Source: an uncultured Oscillospiraceae bacterium (GTDB lineage: Bacteria; Bacillota; Clostridia; Oscillospirales; Oscillospiraceae). From it: a stretch of 9,681 nt of DNA. Below the pieces are notes generated by a model that saw only the letters and a program-made list of their open reading frames with translations, was not told the DNA's origin and did not search any database. The position numbers were made by a program, and so were the translations under genes. This document shows, one piece after another, positions 1-6,613 of this stretch. The stretch is taken from positions 1-9,681 of the forward strand of contig CAKTEZ010000035.1 of NCBI GenBank assembly GCA_934553255.1, given 5' to 3'. How positions within the stretch are numbered: the first letter of the stretch is position 1; every line of letters starts with the position of its first letter.

Positions 1-116
1 TCTCCGGGGTTCTCTTGAAACTTGGGAATGACAGGGATTTTTAACTTTCCTTTTCCGGGAAATTGATTGCGAAGCAGGGCTTGACTAGTGCGATAATTGT
101 AGTTTTCTTCGGTCAT
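1..116 (-). CDS. 5' end of a DUF4417-like protein (partial)
   Basis: Only the first 38 codons are in the window; the gene runs off the left edge. The ATG at 116 is set by a perfect AGGAGG 7 bases upstream (124-129). The N-terminus reads MTEENYNYRT, followed by ALLRNQFPGKGK and IPVIPK. From memory, this short basic start followed by a Pro/Ile-rich strand is typical of DUF4417 proteins, a family of unknown function common on conjugative elements, plasmids and prophages of Firmicutes. That is family recall, not a search result, and the function is unknown. Base composition is clearly more AT-rich than the core genes at 500-8100, and the gene lies just beyond the 3' end of a tRNA gene. Both facts fit horizontally acquired DNA. 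Confidence 0.6.
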   Translation of the reverse strand, partial: MTEENYNYRTSQALLRNQFPGKGKLKIPVIPKFQENPG

Positions 117-170
117 ATTGGAACCTCCTGTACATAGTAAGGAACAAGTCTTTCTATATGCAGGCTCTAA

Positions 171-199
171 AATAGAGAATATTGCATATTCTTGTGCAA
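171..199 (-). promoter_or_regulatory. Possible promoter with operator-like palindrome for the left-edge gene
   Basis: On the minus strand a TTGCAC (194-199) and a weak TCTATT (171-176) are 17 bases apart. The spacer is almost filled by a perfect 7-3-7 dyad, AGAATATTGCATATTCT (176-192). A second smaller dyad (CTCTA/TAGAG, 165-177) abuts it. A palindrome placed exactly between -35 and -10 is the usual place for a repressor site. The -10 is poor, so the promoter itself is uncertain. Confidence 0.35.
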
Positions 200-234
200 C
201 AAAAATCTAAAAAATTGGAAATATAAATAAAAAT

Positions 235-260
235 GGGAGAGCTCTTTGTAGAACTCTCCC
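235..260 (-). terminator. Rho-independent terminator of tRNA-Pro(CGG)
   Basis: A 10-bp stem with one G-U pair (GGGAGAGTTC / GAGCTCTCCC read on the minus strand) and a 6-base loop, followed by ATTTTTATTT on the minus strand. It starts right after the tRNA CCA end and is correctly oriented to end that transcript. Confidence 0.8.
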
Positions 261-261
261 A

Positions 262-337
262 TGGTCCGAGTGGCGGGATTTGAACCCACGGCCTCATGGT
301 CCCGAACCATGCGCGCTACCAACTGCGCTACACCCGG
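262..337 (-). tRNA. tRNA-Pro, anticodon CGG
   Basis: The 76-base gene folds as a full cloverleaf: acceptor CCGGGTG/CACTCGG with one G-U pair, discriminator A and an encoded CCA (264-262). The D stem is GCGC/GCGC, the anticodon stem CATGG/CCATG with loop TTCGGGA (anticodon CGG, G37 following), and the T arm GTGGG-TTCAAAT-CCCGC. It decodes the proline codon CCG, which should be frequent in this GC-rich genome. It shares its acceptor stem and last 11 bases (CACTCGGACCA) with the tRNA-Pro(GGG) near the other end of the window, which points the opposite way. Confidence 0.96.
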
Positions 338-352
338 ATGTGCAACACGGCT

Positions 353-381
353 ATTATAAGGACTTTTTCGTGCGCTGTCAA
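353..381 (-). promoter_or_regulatory. Consensus sigma-A promoter of tRNA-Pro(CGG)
   Basis: On the minus strand TTGACA (376-381), a spacer of exactly 17 bases and TATAAT (353-358), matching the vegetative consensus at all 12 positions. The predicted start of transcription is about 10 bases ahead of the mature tRNA 5' end at 337. Such a strong promoter fits a stable RNA gene. Confidence 0.9.
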
Positions 382-453
382 GAGCGAGGATGGGAGTTTT
401 TTCAAGATTTTTGCATCGGCGCTCCGCCCTGCGCCCGCACCTGTGCCGTGTGA

Positions 454-491
454 ATGCGGAGAAAGCCGCACAGCATCGGCTTTCTCCGCAT
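454..491 (-). terminator. Strong stem-loop after the MATE gene
   Basis: A perfect 15-bp stem (TGCGGAGAAAGCCG at 455-468 against 477-490, plus a closing A-T pair) with an 8-base loop, four bases past the MATE stop codon. No U-run follows on the minus strand, so it may stabilise the 3' end or end transcription weakly rather than act as a classic intrinsic terminator. Confidence 0.6.
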
Positions 492-495
492 CCGT

Positions 496-1878
496 TCATT
501 CCGTGCGGGTGATGTCGTGTACCCATTTTCCGCTGTGGATGCGCCAGATGCCGACGGGCGTTTTGACGATGTGTTCAATGGCAACGCACAGGCAGAACAC
601 CGCGTCCGGCACCTTGAGGACAAGACCAAGCAGGCACATCAGCGGCAGTTCCACGCACCAGAGCGGGAAGTTGTCGATGAGGAGCGAGGCACGCACATCG
701 CCGCCGCCGCGCAGCACGCCCACGACCATTGTGGACGAAAAGCCGTGGAGCGGCATCACGCCCGCGTAGCACAGCACCATGACTACGCACATTGCCGCAG
801 CGCCCGCAGGGAGCGAGAAGAGCGGCAGCACATACGGCCGCAGCAGCGTGAAAAAGGCCAACAGCTCCGCGCCGCCGAGACCGAGCGCAAAAAGCGCCGC
901 CGTGAAGCACACAGCCTTGCCGATGCGTACCACGCTCTCGCGGCTGCTGCCCGTGCCGATCTCCTTGCCGACGATGACGGCGGCGGCATTGGCAATGCCG
1001 TAAATGCCCGCGGTGGCGAGCTTATCGATGTTCCCCGCCACGGTGTAGGCGGCGATCAGGTCGCCGCTCGCAGCCATGTGGCCCATGATGACGGTGATGA
1101 GCGAGTAGCCAAGCCCCCAGAGCGTTTCGTTCGCAAGGACCGGCGCGCTGTAATGCACGAAGCGGCGCAGCATCGCGCGTCCGGGCCGCAGGAGCGCGTT
1201 CCATTGGAGCGGCACGGCACGGCAGCGCAGGGCATAGCCGAAGGCAAGCGCGAACTCCACCACGCGCGAGAGCAGCGTCGCCGCCGCCGCGCCCGTGACG
1301 CCGAGCGCGGGCGCACCGAACTTGCCGAAGATGAGGACATAGTTGCCGAGCGTGTTGCAGAGCATGGACGCGCCGAACACGAGCATACCGAAGCGCGGGT
1401 TCTCAATGCTGCGCTGCATGCCGAGGTAGATGGACGAGAGCGAGTTGAGGATATACGAGAAGCCGACGATGCGGATATACGGCGTGCCGATCTCGACGAG
1501 ACGGAGGTTGTCCGTCACCAGCAGCAGAACGCCCGCGGGAAACAGCGCCATGACGAGGGCGAAGAGGATGGAGATCCCGCCCGCGATGTACAGGCCGATG
1601 CCCATGACGCGGTTGATGCTCTCGCGGTCGCCGCGCCCCCAGTACTGGCTGATGAGGACGCTCGACCCGCTTTGCAGGCCGAACACGATGAGCTGGATGA
1701 TAAAGACCGGAACGTTCGCCACCGTGACGGCGGACATCTGCTCGCTGCCGAGCAGGCCGACCATAAAGGTGTCGAGAAAGCCGAGCGAGGTCGTGATAAG
1801 GTTCTGCACGATGATGGGCAGAGCGAGCAGAAAGAGCCTTTTATAGAAGCCTTTTGGCTGTTGAAGATAAGAAAACAT
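496..1878 (-). CDS. MATE family multidrug/cation exporter (first of two)
   Basis: A 460-residue integral membrane protein of normal length for the multidrug and toxic compound extrusion family, which exports organic cations or metabolites using a Na+ or H+ gradient. Hydrophobic segments run almost continuously, enough for 12 helices in two six-helix halves. The first half opens with LALPIIVQNLI and FLDTFMVGLLG (residues 18-44), and QYWGRGD (78-84) forms the loop after helix 2. GNYVLIFGKFG (178-188) and VLRGGGDVR (388-396) are other family-typical loops. The ATG at 1878 has a modest GAGG 5 bases upstream. It begins 24 bp after the cysteine desulfurase stop with no terminator between, so the two are probably co-transcribed. 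The substrate cannot be read from sequence. It is clearly distinct from the MATE protein at 6622-8091. Confidence 0.93.
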   Translation of the reverse strand: MFSYLQQPKGFYKRLFLLALPIIVQNLITTSLGFLDTFMVGLLGSEQMSAVTVANVPVFIIQLIVFGLQSGSSVLISQYWGRGDRESINRVMGIGLYIAGGISILFALVMALFPAGVLLLVTDNLRLVEIGTPYIRIVGFSYILNSLSSIYLGMQRSIENPRFGMLVFGASMLCNTLGNYVLIFGKFGAPALGVTGAAAATLLSRVVEFALAFGYALRCRAVPLQWNALLRPGRAMLRRFVHYSAPVLANETLWGLGYSLITVIMGHMAASGDLIAAYTVAGNIDKLATAGIYGIANAAAVIVGKEIGTGSSRESVVRIGKAVCFTAALFALGLGGAELLAFFTLLRPYVLPLFSLPAGAAAMCVVMVLCYAGVMPLHGFSSTMVVGVLRGGGDVRASLLIDNFPLWCVELPLMCLLGLVLKVPDAVFCLCVAIEHIVKTPVGIWRIHSGKWVHDITRTE

Positions 1879-1902
1879 AAGGACCTCGAGAAAATGGGAA
1901 AT

Positions 1903-3036
1903 TTACAGCATGGGGAAGCGCGTCTCCTTATGTGTGCGGAGAGCGGAAACGAGCGCGTCGATGTCCGCCTCGGTCGTTTCGGGCGCAAGGCTGACGCGCA
2001 GAACGCCCGCGGCGGTCCTTTTGTCGAGCTTCATCGCGGCGTAACCATGGCTGAGCCTGCCGCGGTGGCAGGCGCTGCCCGCGGAGATGCAGATGCCCTG
2101 TGCGCCGAGGTCGGTGACGACATTGGCGCTCGGATAGCCGACGAGCGAGACGGCGAGAATGTGCGGCGCGGCGCCGTCTCCGATGCGTACCACGCCGTCG
2201 ATGGCGAGGAGACGGTCGAGCGCGTACTGCTTGAGCCGCGCCATGCGGGCAAGCTTTTCCTCATAGTGTTCCAGCCGCACTTCCACCGCCCGGGCGAAGC
2301 CCGCGATCTGCGCGGTGGCCTCGGTGCCGGAGCGCAGGCCGCGCTCCTGTCCGCCGCCCGCGAGCAGCGGACGCACCGCGCGGCAGCGTGGGCCGAGATA
2401 GAGCGCGCCGACGCCCTTGGGGGCGTTGAGCTTATGCCCGCTGAGGGAGATGAGGTCCGCGCCCAGCGTATCCGCGCGGAACGGGACCTTCAAAAACGCC
2501 TGCACCGCGTCGGTGTGCAGCAGCGCCTTGGAGCCGCGTGCGCGGAGCAGCGCGGCGACCTCGCCGACGGGGAACACGCAGCCGGTCTCGTTGTTCACGA
2601 GCATCATGGATACGAGCGCCGTGTCCTCGCGCAGCGCATCCGCGACCTGCCGCGCGGTGATGTTCCCATTCTTATCCGGCGCGAGGTAGGTGACGGTATA
2701 GCCCTCCTGCTCCAGCTGTCTACACGGCTCCAGCACGGCGCTGTGTTCCACGGCGGTGGTGATGATGTGCCTGCCGGTATGGCGGTTCTGGTGGGCGGCA
2801 AGGCGGACGGCCCAGTTGTCGCTCTCCGTGCCGCAGGAGGTAAAGCACAACTCGTCCGGCTTGCAGCCGAGCGCGGCGGCGATGACCGCGCGGTCCGCCT
2901 CCAGCCGTTTTTTCGCGGCGGCGCCGTAGGGATACTGCGCGCTGGGGTTGCCGCTGCCGTTGAGCAGCACATCGCACATCGTGTCCGCCACCTCCCGCGC
3001 GACGGGCGTGGTGGCGGCATGGTCAAGATAGATCAT
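1903..3036 (-). CDS. Cysteine desulfurase (NifS/IscS-like, PLP-dependent)
   Basis: This 377-residue fold-type-I aminotransferase-like enzyme removes sulfur from cysteine, giving alanine and an enzyme persulfide used for Fe-S clusters or tRNA thiolation in the cytoplasm. It starts with the family signature YLDHAATTP (3-11). Visible active-site residues are H98 in VEHSA, N-N-E-T-G at 148-152, D176 in HTDAVQ, the PLP lysine K202 in SGHK, RSGTEA (235-240) and the catalytic Cys323 in SAGSACHRG. I place the start at 3036: MIYLDHAATT matches where the family begins, and AAAGGA sits 10 bases upstream (3047-3052). The frame also has an ATG at 3066, which would add ten residues unlike the family and leave that site internal. 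No IscU scaffold or MnmA lies next to it, so its sulfur acceptor is unknown. It is divergent from mtaB and followed by a MATE gene. Confidence 0.94.
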   Translation of the reverse strand: MIYLDHAATTPVAREVADTMCDVLLNGSGNPSAQYPYGAAAKKRLEADRAVIAAALGCKPDELCFTSCGTESDNWAVRLAAHQNRHTGRHIITTAVEHSAVLEPCRQLEQEGYTVTYLAPDKNGNITARQVADALREDTALVSMMLVNNETGCVFPVGEVAALLRARGSKALLHTDAVQAFLKVPFRADTLGADLISLSGHKLNAPKGVGALYLGPRCRAVRPLLAGGGQERGLRSGTEATAQIAGFARAVEVRLEHYEEKLARMARLKQYALDRLLAIDGVVRIGDGAAPHILAVSLVGYPSANVVTDLGAQGICISAGSACHRGRLSHGYAAMKLDKRTAAGVLRVSLAPETTEADIDALVSALRTHKETRFPML

Positions 3037-3046
3037 CGCAAAGCAT

Positions 3047-3052
3047 TCCTTT
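3047..3052 (-). promoter_or_regulatory. RBS that sets the cysteine desulfurase start
   Basis: AAAGGA on the minus strand, 10 bases before the ATG at 3036. It supports the inner start over the upstream ATG at 3066. Confidence 0.65.
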
Positions 3053-3060
3053 CTTTGCAC

Positions 3061-3088
3061 TTGCAATCAGGGGAAAACATGGTATGAT
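3061..3088 (+). promoter_or_regulatory. Putative mtaB promoter (extended -10)
   Basis: TTGCAA (3061-3066), a 16-base spacer and TATGAT (3083-3088). TGG directly before the -10 makes it an extended -10 site. It would start transcription near 3095, about 30 bases before the mtaB ATG. Its -10 overlaps that of the divergent cysteine desulfurase promoter by two bases. Confidence 0.65.
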
Positions 3089-3115
3089 TATATGCGGAAA
3101 GACCGCGAAAAGCAA
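3087..3115 (-). promoter_or_regulatory. Putative cysteine desulfurase promoter
   Basis: On the minus strand TTGCTT (3110-3115), 17 bases, TATAAT (3087-3092). The -10 is perfect and the -35 matches only TTG well. Its -35 overlaps the mtaB ribosome binding site, and its -10 shares two bases with the mtaB -10. Confidence 0.65.
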
Positions 3116-3119
3116 GGAG
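3114..3119 (+). promoter_or_regulatory. RBS that sets the mtaB start
   Basis: AAGGAG six bases before the ATG at 3126. An in-frame ATG at 3084 lies inside the predicted -10 and encodes residues unlike the family, so 3126 is preferred. Confidence 0.85.
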
Positions 3120-3125
3120 AACCCT

Positions 3126-4412
3126 ATGAAGATCGGTATTTACACCTTGGGCTGCAAGGTGAACCAATACGAAACGCAGGCGATGGAGCAGGAGCTGACC
3201 GCCCGCGGACACGAGCTGGTGGATTTTGAGGCTCCCGCCGACGCCTACGTCATCAACACCTGCTCCGTTACGGCGGTGAGCGACAAGAAATCGCGCCAGA
3301 TGATCCGCCGCGCGAAGAAGAACGCCCCCGCTGCGGTGGTCGCCGCCTGCGGCTGCTATGTTCAGACGCACGCGGAGGAGGCGAAAAGCCTCGGCATCGA
3401 CCTCCTGATGGGGACGAACGACCGCACACGATTTCTTGACCTTCTGGAGGAGACCGTGAAAACGCGCGAGACGGTCACGGACATTGACGACGCGCTGCGC
3501 CGCCGCGCGTTCGAGGTGCTGCCCGCGGGCGGCATGGCGAACCGTACCCGCGCGATGCTCAAGGTCGAGGACGGCTGCGTGAATTTCTGCACCTACTGTA
3601 TCATTCCCTACGCGCGCGGTCCCGTGCGCTCGCTGCCGATGGACAAGGCGGCGGAGCAGGTGCGCGCGCTGCGCGAGCAGGGCTACCGTGAGCTTGTGGT
3701 TACGGGCATCGAGATCTCCTCCTACGGCCACGACCTCAAGGACGGCACGGGTCTTATCGACCTCCTTGAGCTTATCGCCCGCGAGGGCGGGGATATGCGT
3801 ATCCGTCTCGGCTCGCTCGAGCCGCGTACGGTGACGCGGGAATTCTGCGAGCGGGCGAAAAGGCTCCCGACCCTTTGCCCGCACTTCCACCTTTCCATGC
3901 AGTCCGGCTGCGACGCGACGCTCAAGCGCATGAACCGCAGGTACGACACCGCGCGTTTTTACGAGTCCGTCGCGCTGCTGCGGGAGTATTTCGACGATCC
4001 CGCCGTCACGACCGACCTCATCACCGGCTTCCCCGAGGAGACGGAGGAGGAGTTCGCCGAAACGCTCGCCTTTATCGATCGATGCGGCTTCGCCGCCATG
4101 CACGTCTTTCCCTACTCCGTCCGCCCGGGTACGAAAGCCGCGGCGATGGCGCAGGTGGACATGGGCGTGCGCGAGGAGCGCGCGGCGCGCGCCGCCGCAG
4201 CAGCGGAGAGGATGCACCGCGCCTACCTTGCCCGCTGCGTGGGGAAGGTCTTCCCCGTCCTCTTTGAGCAGGATAAGGGGGGCGGCAGCATCGGCCGCGC
4301 GCCGAATTATATGCCGGTGACCGTCCCCGTCAAGGGACTGCACAACACCGTGCGAAAGGTACGGATCACCGCCGCAGACGGCGAAACGCTGCGCGGAGAG
4401 ATCGAGGATTGA
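3126..4412 (+). CDS. mtaB: tRNA t6A37 methylthiotransferase MtaB
   Basis: This 428-residue radical SAM enzyme converts t6A37 to ms2t6A in tRNAs reading ANN codons, using SAM and two 4Fe-4S clusters. Three domains are visible. The N-terminal UPF0004 domain has cluster cysteines C10 (TLGCKVNQYET), C46 (INTCSVT) and C77 (CGCYVQ). The radical SAM core has C-x3-C-x2-C at 151-158 (GCVNFCTYC), then IPYARGPVRS. A short C-terminal TRAM-like region starts near 371 and includes GRAPNYMPV. GCKVNQYET is the MtaB/YqeV form; MiaB has GCQMN. Length is normal for the family. Transcription is rightward and divergent from the cysteine desulfurase, and yfbR follows after three bases, so the two should be co-transcribed. 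The neighbouring desulfurase could support its Fe-S clusters or sulfur supply; that link is inference. Confidence 0.95.
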   Translation: MKIGIYTLGCKVNQYETQAMEQELTARGHELVDFEAPADAYVINTCSVTAVSDKKSRQMIRRAKKNAPAAVVAACGCYVQTHAEEAKSLGIDLLMGTNDRTRFLDLLEETVKTRETVTDIDDALRRRAFEVLPAGGMANRTRAMLKVEDGCVNFCTYCIIPYARGPVRSLPMDKAAEQVRALREQGYRELVVTGIEISSYGHDLKDGTGLIDLLELIAREGGDMRIRLGSLEPRTVTREFCERAKRLPTLCPHFHLSMQSGCDATLKRMNRRYDTARFYESVALLREYFDDPAVTTDLITGFPEETEEEFAETLAFIDRCGFAAMHVFPYSVRPGTKAAAMAQVDMGVREERAARAAAAAERMHRAYLARCVGKVFPVLFEQDKGGGSIGRAPNYMPVTVPVKGLHNTVRKVRITAADGETLRGEIED

Positions 4413-4415
4413 ACG

Positions 4416-4991
4416 ATGAAAAGCCATTTTTTTGCCTATGTCGCCCGTATGCGCTGCATCACGCGCTGGGCGCTCATGCACAACACCTTTTCCGAGAACA
4501 TCCAGGAACACAGCCACATGGTCGCGGTGCTTGCCCACGCGCTCGCGGTCATCCGCAACCGCGTGTACGGCGGGAAGATCGACGCGGGACGGGTGGCGGT
4601 CGCGGCGCTTTACCACGACGCGACAGAGATCCTGACCGGCGACCTGCCCACCCCCATCAAGTATTACGACCCCGAGATCCGCGACGCCTACAAGCGCGTG
4701 GAGTCCGTCGCCTGCGACCGCCTGCTCGCCATGCTGCCGCCGGAGCTGGAGGGCGACTATGAGCCGGTCCTCAAGTGTGCGGACGAGGAGGTGCTGTCTC
4801 TCGTCAAGGCGGCGGACAAGCTCTCCGCCTACGCCAAGTGTGTGGAGGAGCTGAAGGCGGGCAACGCGGAGTTCCGCCGCGCCGCCGAGCAGACCCGCGC
4901 CGCGCTCGACGCGATGCGCCTGCCGGAGCTGGACTATTTCATGGAGCATTGCATGGAGAGCTTCTCCATGACGCTTGATGAGCTGGAATAA
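4416..4991 (+). CDS. yfbR: 5'-deoxynucleotidase YfbR (HD domain)
   Basis: This 191-residue cytoplasmic HD-domain phosphatase resembles E. coli YfbR over its full length. E. coli YfbR hydrolyses deoxyribonucleoside 5'-monophosphates to nucleoside and phosphate and helps balance dNTP pools. The start MKSHFFAYVARM, the substrate-binding R17-W18, the metal ligands H32 (SEHSH region), H67-D68 (LYHDATE) and D134 (KAADKL), plus E71 and the TGDLPTPIKY loop (74-83), are all present. The end DYFME...LDELE also matches. The ATG at 4416 lies three bases after the mtaB stop, with GAGG inside the end of mtaB (4404-4407) as a weak binding site, which suggests translational coupling. No key residue is missing, so an active phosphatase is expected. 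Confidence 0.95.
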   Translation: MKSHFFAYVARMRCITRWALMHNTFSENIQEHSHMVAVLAHALAVIRNRVYGGKIDAGRVAVAALYHDATEILTGDLPTPIKYYDPEIRDAYKRVESVACDRLLAMLPPELEGDYEPVLKCADEEVLSLVKAADKLSAYAKCVEELKAGNAEFRRAAEQTRAALDAMRLPELDYFMEHCMESFSMTLDELE

Positions 4992-4992
4992 C

Positions 4993-4998
4993 AGGAGG
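4993..4998 (+). promoter_or_regulatory. RBS that sets the small membrane protein start
   Basis: AGGAGG nine bases before the ATG at 5008 and just past the yfbR stop. An in-frame ATG at 4975 lies inside yfbR and before this site, so 5008 is the better start. Confidence 0.85.
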
Positions 4999-5007
4999 AG
5001 AAAGATC

Positions 5008-5196
5008 ATGATCAAAATTCGGACGCTGTATATCGTGCTGCCGCTTACACTCCTGATGGCGGCCGGCTGCTATCTCAAGGGCTGGACGGCGGGCATCGCG
5101 CTCTGGGCGCTCCTCGCGCTCGTATGCGTGGGGCGCATCCTGCGCGAGCGGAAAGAGAAGCGCGGCGCGAAGGACGCGGAAAAGGCGGACCGATAA
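5008..5196 (+). CDS. Small membrane protein of unknown function
   Basis: A 62-residue protein that I do not recognise. After MIKIRT it has two hydrophobic stretches, about residues 7-19 (YIVLPLTLLMAAG) and 24-41 (TAGIALWALLALVCVG). These could form a hairpin of two membrane helices or one longer helix. A highly charged tail (RILRERKEKRG onward, about 42-62) is probably cytoplasmic. It has a strong binding site, follows yfbR by 16 bases and is closed by the terminator at 5197, so it is the last gene of the mtaB-yfbR unit. The coding signal is supported by the binding site, composition and position, not by homology. Confidence 0.75.
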   Translation: MIKIRTLYIVLPLTLLMAAGCYLKGWTAGIALWALLALVCVGRILRERKEKRGAKDAEKADR

Positions 5197-5232
5197 AAAC
5201 GGGAAGCGGAGCGTTCGCTCCGCTTCCCGTTT
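5197..5232. terminator. Bidirectional terminator between converging genes
   Basis: A perfect 16-bp stem (5197-5212 against 5217-5232) with a four-base GTTC loop. On the minus strand the stem runs into GTTTTTA, a good U-run. On the plus strand only three U residues end the stem. The plus-strand stop TAA (5194-5196) ends directly before the stem, and the minus-strand stop (5231-5233) overlaps its far arm, so one hairpin serves both genes. Confidence 0.88.
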
Positions 5233-6418
5233 ATCCGTTGAAATGGATCGTGACCGGACAGATCTCCGCGCGCGTCGCCACGCGCATATTCGGCCCGAAA
5301 AGGCCCACGCCGGAGGTCACGATGCTGTGCAGCTGCCCGACGCGCAGATAGCCGTAGGCATTCTCCCACACGAGCCGCACGGTGAGGTTCCCAGGGAACA
5401 GCTGCCCGTCGTGCGTGTGGCCGCTGAGGTCCACATCCACGCCGGCCGCGGCCAGCTCCTCCAGCTCGCGCGGCTGGTGGTCGAGTACGAGAATGGGCCG
5501 GTTCCCGTCCAGCCCCTCGGTGAGTTCGGCGGGCGTTTTGCGCGTTTCGATGCCGCGCCCCGGGCGCTGCGCGTCCGGACGGCCGTAGAGCCAGACCCCG
5601 CCGCCGAGAAGCACCGCCTCGTCGCGCAGCAGGCGGATATTCGCGGATTCCAGAAAGGCGTCCATCTCGGGGCTGCTCTGCTTTTTGTCCTCGCTGTGAA
5701 AGGTGAAGCCCGCAAGGATCGGCTCCTCCACATCGTGGTTGCCGTAGACGGCGTACACGCCGTATTTTGCCCGCATGCCGCGCAGGATCTCCGCGAGCCT
5801 CTCCGGCTGCTCCACCGCTTCCCACTCGTTGTCGAAAATATCGCCCGCGAGTACGATCACATCGGCGTCCTGCTCGTTCACGAGCGCGGTCATGCGTTCC
5901 ATCTGGGCAAGGCCGATGTTGTAGCCGAGGTGCAGGTCCGCAAGCAGCACGACCTTCAGGCTCTTCAGCCCGTTCGCGGATCTATTTACCGTGACCTCAT
6001 ACGGCGTGACGCGCACGATGCGCGCGTTCACTGCGCCGCCGACGGAGACGGCGAGGATCGCCGCTGCGCACAGGCAGCCCGCGATGCGGTGCATTCGCGC
6101 CGAGCGCAGGGAATGGAGCCGCAGTCCGTGGACGAGCAGCAGCCGCAGCGCGTCGGCAAACGCCACCGCGAGCAGCAGGTAGAGCAGCACGCCCAGCCAG
6201 TAGTTGCCTGCGAGCATCAGCGCACGCCGCGCGCGGCCCGCGGGAAGCAGAAGCGCGAAAACGAAGGAGAGCGCGAAAAGTGTGTACACGGCGATCGGCG
6301 CGGCCCAATGCTTCCTTTGACGGAAGTGCGGGAACCACGCCTTGACCCAGCCCATGAGGCGGCGGAGCAGGTAGAGGTTGACGAGCAGATAGAGCGGCGC
6401 GAGAAGAATGGCGAGCAT
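5231..6418 (-). CDS. Membrane-anchored metallophosphoesterase (YkuE/YaeI-like)
   Basis: This 395-residue protein has an N-terminal membrane part of about 130 residues, with hydrophobic stretches near 2-18, 40-60, 68-98 and 113-132. A calcineurin-like phosphoesterase domain follows from about 153. The two-metal site is complete: D161-x-H163 (LADLHLG), D193 (AGDIFD), N227-H228 (YGNHD), H314 (DHQP) and H334-x-H336 (SGHTHDGQLFPG). This architecture matches the YkuE/YaeI group, usually described as membrane-associated phosphodiesterases; the substrate here is unknown. AAAGGAG lies 12 bases before the ATG at 6418, a somewhat long spacing. The gene stands alone with its own promoter, converging on the mtaB unit and divergent from the second MATE gene. 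Confidence 0.92.
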   Translation of the reverse strand: MLAILLAPLYLLVNLYLLRRLMGWVKAWFPHFRQRKHWAAPIAVYTLFALSFVFALLLPAGRARRALMLAGNYWLGVLLYLLLAVAFADALRLLLVHGLRLHSLRSARMHRIAGCLCAAAILAVSVGGAVNARIVRVTPYEVTVNRSANGLKSLKVVLLADLHLGYNIGLAQMERMTALVNEQDADVIVLAGDIFDNEWEAVEQPERLAEILRGMRAKYGVYAVYGNHDVEEPILAGFTFHSEDKKQSSPEMDAFLESANIRLLRDEAVLLGGGVWLYGRPDAQRPGRGIETRKTPAELTEGLDGNRPILVLDHQPRELEELAAAGVDVDLSGHTHDGQLFPGNLTVRLVWENAYGYLRVGQLHSIVTSGVGLFGPNMRVATRAEICPVTIHFNG

Positions 6419-6469
6419 GGCGCGTTCGCGCTCCTTTCTCCGGAGGAGCCTCCGGTTGGTTCCGGCGCT

Positions 6470-6498
6470 ATTCTACTCCTGTTGTTCTCTCGGCGCAA
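6470..6498 (-). promoter_or_regulatory. Putative promoter of the metallophosphoesterase
   Basis: On the minus strand TTGCGC (6493-6498), 17 bases, TAGAAT (6470-6475). The -10 matches five of six positions; the -35 is weak. It sits about 50 bases ahead of the ATG at 6418. Confidence 0.5.
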
Positions 6499-6547
6499 GA
6501 GGGAAGATAAACGCCGGGGACCGTGCCTTTTTCGTGTAAACCTCCCA

Positions 6548-6576
6548 TTGACAACGGGCCTGAGCGCAACTATAAT
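6548..6576 (+). promoter_or_regulatory. Consensus sigma-A promoter of the second MATE gene
   Basis: TTGACA (6548-6553), exactly 17 bases, TATAAT (6571-6576): all 12 consensus positions match. Transcription should start near 6583, leaving a leader of roughly 40 bases. That is too short for a known riboswitch, so no RNA control is apparent. Confidence 0.9.
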
Positions 6577-6607
6577 CACAATCTCTCAGAACAAATCCCA
6601 TCTTTTC

Positions 6608-6613
6608 GAAGGA
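6608..6613 (+). promoter_or_regulatory. RBS that sets the second MATE start
   Basis: GAAGGA eight bases before the ATG at 6622. The frame is open back to an ATG at 6523, but that lies upstream of the promoter -35 and cannot be on this transcript. A further ATG at 6613 overlaps the binding site. Confidence 0.8.

Noticed and set aside
454..3087. An 877-codon open frame on the plus strand opposite the MATE gene and the cysteine desulfurase
   Set aside because: It lies antisense to two well-supported genes, encodes repetitive Arg/His/Ala/Glu-rich sequence with no domain, and has no ribosome binding site. Strong G/C third-position bias on the true strand removes stops from the opposite strand.
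3094..3106. Small GCGG/CCGC hairpin in the mtaB leader as a regulatory element
   Set aside because: A four-bp stem in GC-rich DNA is expected by chance and it overlaps promoter elements.
3033..5015. A 660-codon open frame on the minus strand opposite mtaB and yfbR
   Set aside because: It is the same antisense artefact of GC-rich codon usage; the plus-strand products match known families over full length with all active-site residues.
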